Shown: piece by piece, positions 62,601 through 64,000 of the stretch | How positions within the stretch are numbered: the first letter of the stretch is position 1 | Layout: the number at the start of each line of letters is the position of its first letter | From: Bacteroidota bacterium | GTDB lineage: Bacteria; Bacteroidota; Bacteroidia; 2-12-FULL-35-15 | Reading direction: 5' to 3' | DNA: 64,000 bases | Assembly (NCBI GenBank): GCA_029237775.1 | Contig: JAQZBR010000001.1 | Coordinates: 1 to 64,000, forward strand | Notes under the pieces: generated by a model | Database searches by the model: none | What the model was told of the DNA's origin: nothing | What the model saw: the letters and a program-made list of their open reading frames with translations, nothing else | Made by a program: the position numbers and the translations under genes

Positions 62601-64000
62601 TACGCCAAACGCAAACGCTCTTTGTGCAGGAAGTTATACGCTACAAGTTACTGACAACAATGGATGTATAGTTTATAAAAACTTAACACTTACTGATCCA
62701 CCAGCAATCACAGCCAGTACAACAACCACAAACATCACCTGCAGCGGATTATGTAACGGAAGTGCAACAGCGAATGCTCTTTCCGGAACAGGTCCTTTCA
62801 CGTATCTATGGACTGATCAGAATGCTCAGACAACACAAACCGCTACCGGAATTTGTGCCGGGACTTACAGCGTGACAGTTACAGATGCCAGCGGTTGTAG
62901 CACGATCGCTCAGGCAACGATAACCACACCATCCACACTTGCATTATCGATCACTTCATTTGGAAATGTTTCCTGCTTCGGGGCGTGTGATGGTTTTGCA
63001 ACGTCTGCAGTAAGCGGTGGGTCTGCTCCTTTCTCTTATAACTGGATGCCGGGAGGTACTGCCGGAGGTACTGTGAATAATCTTTGCGCAGCTACATATA
63101 CAGTAACGGTTACCGATGCTAACGGTTGTACTGCAAGCACAAATGTTACCATTACGCAGCCGAATCCTTTGGTAGCGTCTATCAGCAATACGGATATTAG
63201 CTGTTACGGTGAATGTAACGCAGAAGCAACAGCCGTTTATACGGGTGGTACCGGACCATATACCTTTTTATGGACTCCTTCATTGCAGACCACCCCAACA
63301 GCAATGGGGCTTTGTGCAGGGATTCACAACCTTTCTATAACTGATAACAATGGCTGTACAGCGAATGCTTCTGTTGTGATCGCTGAACCTACTGTTCTCG
63401 CGGTATCAACGACAACGACCAATTCAAGCTGTGGAAATCCTGACGGGACAGCATGCGCTGCAGTGATCGGTGGATCACCACCATTTACTTATTCATGGAA
63501 TGATCCGGGGATACAGCAAACCAGCTGCGCATCAAATCTTAATGCAGGAGTTTACACCATCTCCATCACCGATAATAATGGTTGCAGCGTTACGAATGTT
63601 GCAAATGTAAACGATAACCTTGCGCCTGTAGTTACTATTCCGGTAAGCTCAGACGTAACATGTAGCGGCCTGGCTAACGGAAGCGCACAGGGAAATATAA
63701 CCGGAGGTATTCTTCCTTATAGCATCAACTGGATTCCGGGCTCGCAGAATACATTGTTTGTAAACAACTTGCAAGGAGGTATCTACTCCATGGTTGTTAC
63801 CGATTCGGTTGGTTGTGTAGGATCTGCTTCAATAACTATAAATGAACCATCTGCTTTAATAAGCGGTATCACATCTTCTTTCAGCACAAGCTGTAATCTG
63901 GTTTGTGATGGTTCTGCAACGGTATTGGCCGGAGGAGGAACAGCTCCATACACTTATCTTTGGAATGATGTGAACACCCAGTCCACCTCAACAGCGAATG
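56611..64000 (+). CDS. giant SprB-repeat adhesin, 5' part (runs off the window)
   Basis: The frame stays open from ATG 56611 to the right edge (2463 codons, no stop). It has a signal peptide (about 1-20, SSLYSQN), a CUB-like domain (about 25-135, with FLYIYNGPNTSS), a Pro-rich linker (about 140-150) and a Cys-rich domain (about 150-290). Ig-like and PKD-like domains follow (about 380-640), then about 24 SprB-type repeats from about residue 637. It resembles SprB, the gliding adhesin exported by the T9SS, but the C-terminal sorting domain lies outside the window. The small secreted gene upstream may belong to the same unit. Confidence 0.85.
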   Translation, partial: MKKLSGLLLLSVLYVSSLYSQNYNMGNLGSVSGACGGNFYDSGGNGGAYSSSETYTATFCAPAGQYITFNFSSFSTESSYDFLYIYNGPNTSSPSIGTYAGTNSPGVVTSTLGGCITFRFTTDGSVTYPGWAASITCSATPPPPPPPVPGACSAAQPFCTGSGVTFPASTGTTAQTGPNYGCLISQPNPAWYYLQISQAGNININLSNSANLDIDFAAWGPFTSQSAMCAGVTAAPMDCSFSTASTEQVNIAGATVGQWYMVLITNYSNQPTNISATTAGGTTGATNCNILCNMTSLTAVPGACAPATNTYSVTGSIGFQYPPTSGTLIVSSSCGGSVSIPAPWTTPISYTLPNLTPTGGACSITATFSADPTCTLTQAYTSPAPCNSCTATASNTGAYCAGSTIQLNSTGGGTYSWSGPSSFSSTAQNPTRPSSTTAMAGTYTVTVTNGSAVCTSTTAVVVNPLPVITAPANVSVCAGIAIPAQTFTSTPVGATYAWTNSNPAIGLPASGTGPVTGFTGTNTTGSPISGTITVTPTLAGCVGTPITYTITINPIPTSTFTQSTNQCLSGNTFNFTNTGVNGTSQTWTFASGTPGTSTAVSPTGITYAAAGTYTVTHIVTAAGGCSSTTTSTVTIFAAPTGLNATTGPATCGANNGTITITGGIGGASPYTYSVDGGAFSTTTTYTGQSAGSHTIIVRDANGCTYTTTVNVATSAGPTALAVSSVNSTCGASNGIINIGATTGGTGPFTYSVNSSAFTSTTSYTGFAAGTYSVIVKDANGCTFTTSVTVTNTPGPTALATTPSNTSCGLSTGSISIGSATGGTAPYTYSFNGSAYTTTTSYTGLAAGTYTIIVHDANNCAFTVNPVVGNNAGPTAVVKTPGNSTCGNSNGTITLGAVTGGTAPYTYSVAGSAFSSTTNYTGYAAGTYTVIVKDANGCTFSSTVTITDTPGPTAIASTTGNSSCGATNGTITLGAVTGGVPPYTYSVNSSAFSSSTAYTGFAAGSYSIIVKDANGCTFTTSATVNNSSGPTALAVSSTAANCGLSNGSVTIGGTTGGLAPYTYSYNGGAYSSTTIYSGQAAGTYNVSVKDANGCTYATTVTVANTPGPTALATTTTNSTCGTANGSVSIGAVTGGNPVYTYSINASPFTGSTNYTGLAAGTYTVTVKDANGCTFAVNPVVSNTPGPTAQIATSVNSTCGLSNGSITAGTTTGGTSPYTFSFNGSAFSSTVNFTALAAGTYTLTVKDANGCTFTINPTVANTPGPTAQATTTVNATCGNANGTVNVGATTGGTPPYTFSFDGGGFTSTTSYTGLASGPHTLIVNDANGCAFTVNPNIGSTPGPTAIARTITNSTCGAANGAITLGAVTGGTAPYTFSVNGSTFTTTTSYTGLLANTYPVIVQDANGCQFTTSATVVDMSGLVASITSQTDVGCNGGTNGSVTVTASGSTGPYSYSLNGGAFGATNTFGSLAAGNNTITAKDANGCTIAVPVTIAQPAVLTGIIATQTNVLCFGQNTGAVTVTAGGGVSPYTYSINGGAFGASASFTGQNAGSHPVVIKDANGCTVNVPVTITEPTALTLTTSSVNAICTAANGSASVVANGATPAYAYLWTPGNQVTATAGNITAGNYSVLVTDFNGCTQTANVSVGSNPGGSAVISSFSNITCNGANDGTATVSMGGASTPPFTYTWSPSAQATANATGLLPGTYNVTVTDGNGCIATASTVITEPSVITNSFTNTNVSCNGGSDGTSQVNPAGGTPPYSYFWTPGGQVSQTASGLTAGTYSCLITDANGCTKTVTTSITQPPAMTVTETHVDANCNLSNGSVTVSAAGGAGSYTYSWNTTPVQGTATVNSLAAGTYVVLVKDANLCSQTLSVTIDNLSGPVASIVSSTNVSCNGENDGAVTATVSGGTAPFTYSWAPSGGGLPSASNLTAGSYTLTATDINGCSASTSVTITEPLILAIATTATNPSCAGQCNGTIMTSTTGGTAPYTYLWSPGGLTTPNANALCAGSYTLQVTDNNGCIVYKNLTLTDPPAITASTTTTNITCSGLCNGSATANALSGTGPFTYLWTDQNAQTTQTATGICAGTYSVTVTDASGCSTIAQATITTPSTLALSITSFGNVSCFGACDGFATSAVSGGSAPFSYNWMPGGTAGGTVNNLCAATYTVTVTDANGCTASTNVTITQPNPLVASISNTDISCYGECNAEATAVYTGGTGPYTFLWTPSLQTTPTAMGLCAGIHNLSITDNNGCTANASVVIAEPTVLAVSTTTTNSSCGNPDGTACAAVIGGSPPFTYSWNDPGIQQTSCASNLNAGVYTISITDNNGCSVTNVANVNDNLAPVVTIPVSSDVTCSGLANGSAQGNITGGILPYSINWIPGSQNTLFVNNLQGGIYSMVVTDSVGCVGSASITINEPSALISGITSSFSTSCNLVCDGSATVLAGGGTAPYTYLWNDVNTQSTSTAN
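58519..64000 (+). repeat. about 24 SprB-type repeats in three subfamilies
   Basis: Units of about 76-78 residues (230-235 bp) follow one another. Units 1-10 (58519-60870) share TCGxxNGxIxIGAxTGGTxPYTY and KDANGCTF, with a GPTA junction. Units 11-12 (60871-61335) have NGGAFGA-like cores. Units 13-24 (61336 onward) have YLWTPGG-like cores and shorter junctions. Nearly every unit keeps two Cys, one near TC/SC and one in NGC. The array continues past the window. Confidence 0.88.

Overview
The window is chromosomal DNA of a Bacteroidota bacterium, probably an environmental Flavobacteriales- or Chitinophagales-like lineage. The evidence is a fused SecDF, a type III glutamine synthetase, type IX secretion (T9SS) sorting domains of both kinds, SprB-type repeats, a PorE-like OmpA protein, many -7 boxes of the form TAnnTTTG, and an almost complete lack of Shine-Dalgarno sites. 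Most of it is housekeeping sequence. The accessory part is a set of large secreted surface proteins and one possible metal or cofactor locus.

Positions 1-5360, mostly minus strand: a tRNA cluster (Thr-Tyr-Gly-Thr in transcription order), ribosome hibernation factor hpf, a XerC-type recombinase, rpsU, an acyl-CoA dehydrogenase, adenine phosphoribosyltransferase and a helix-hairpin-helix protein. Positions 5506-8533 hold two APC amino-acid permeases. Positions 8636-14079 are a plus-strand unit: an NhaD-like Na+/H+ antiporter followed closely by two membrane sensors that both end in a SpoIIE/PP2C phosphatase.

Positions 14232-31980: an RmlD-like reductase, a RCK-gated K+ channel with a PspC-like protein and a DUF2851 protein, a single-domain response regulator, a Crp/Fnr regulator, a DinB-fold protein without metal ligands, the pyrF-prfA-purM cluster, a PorE-like TPR/propeller/OmpA protein, glutamine synthetase III and a DUF488 protein.

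Positions 32055-39569 encode a 2504-residue T9SS type B adhesin. It is built from two unrelated 90-residue repeat families plus one SprB-like unit. After it come a membrane/spermidine-synthase-like/TPR fusion, a TatA/B-like protein and SecDF. Positions 46892-54514 hold a type A T9SS FG-GAP protein, a secreted His/Cys-rich mini-protein, a TonB receptor, a CnaB-like lipoprotein and a lipoprotein with a CX4CH haem motif and a beta-propeller. A retropepsin-like protein and malate dehydrogenase follow.

From 56611 to the right edge runs the open 5' part of a second giant adhesin. It has a CUB-like domain and about 24 SprB repeats and has not ended after 2463 codons. SecDF and Tat-type genes move proteins across the inner membrane. 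The PorE-like protein probably anchors outer-membrane secretion machinery to peptidoglycan. The giant proteins are the likely cargo for attachment or gliding. No mobile element, CRISPR array or prophage was seen.
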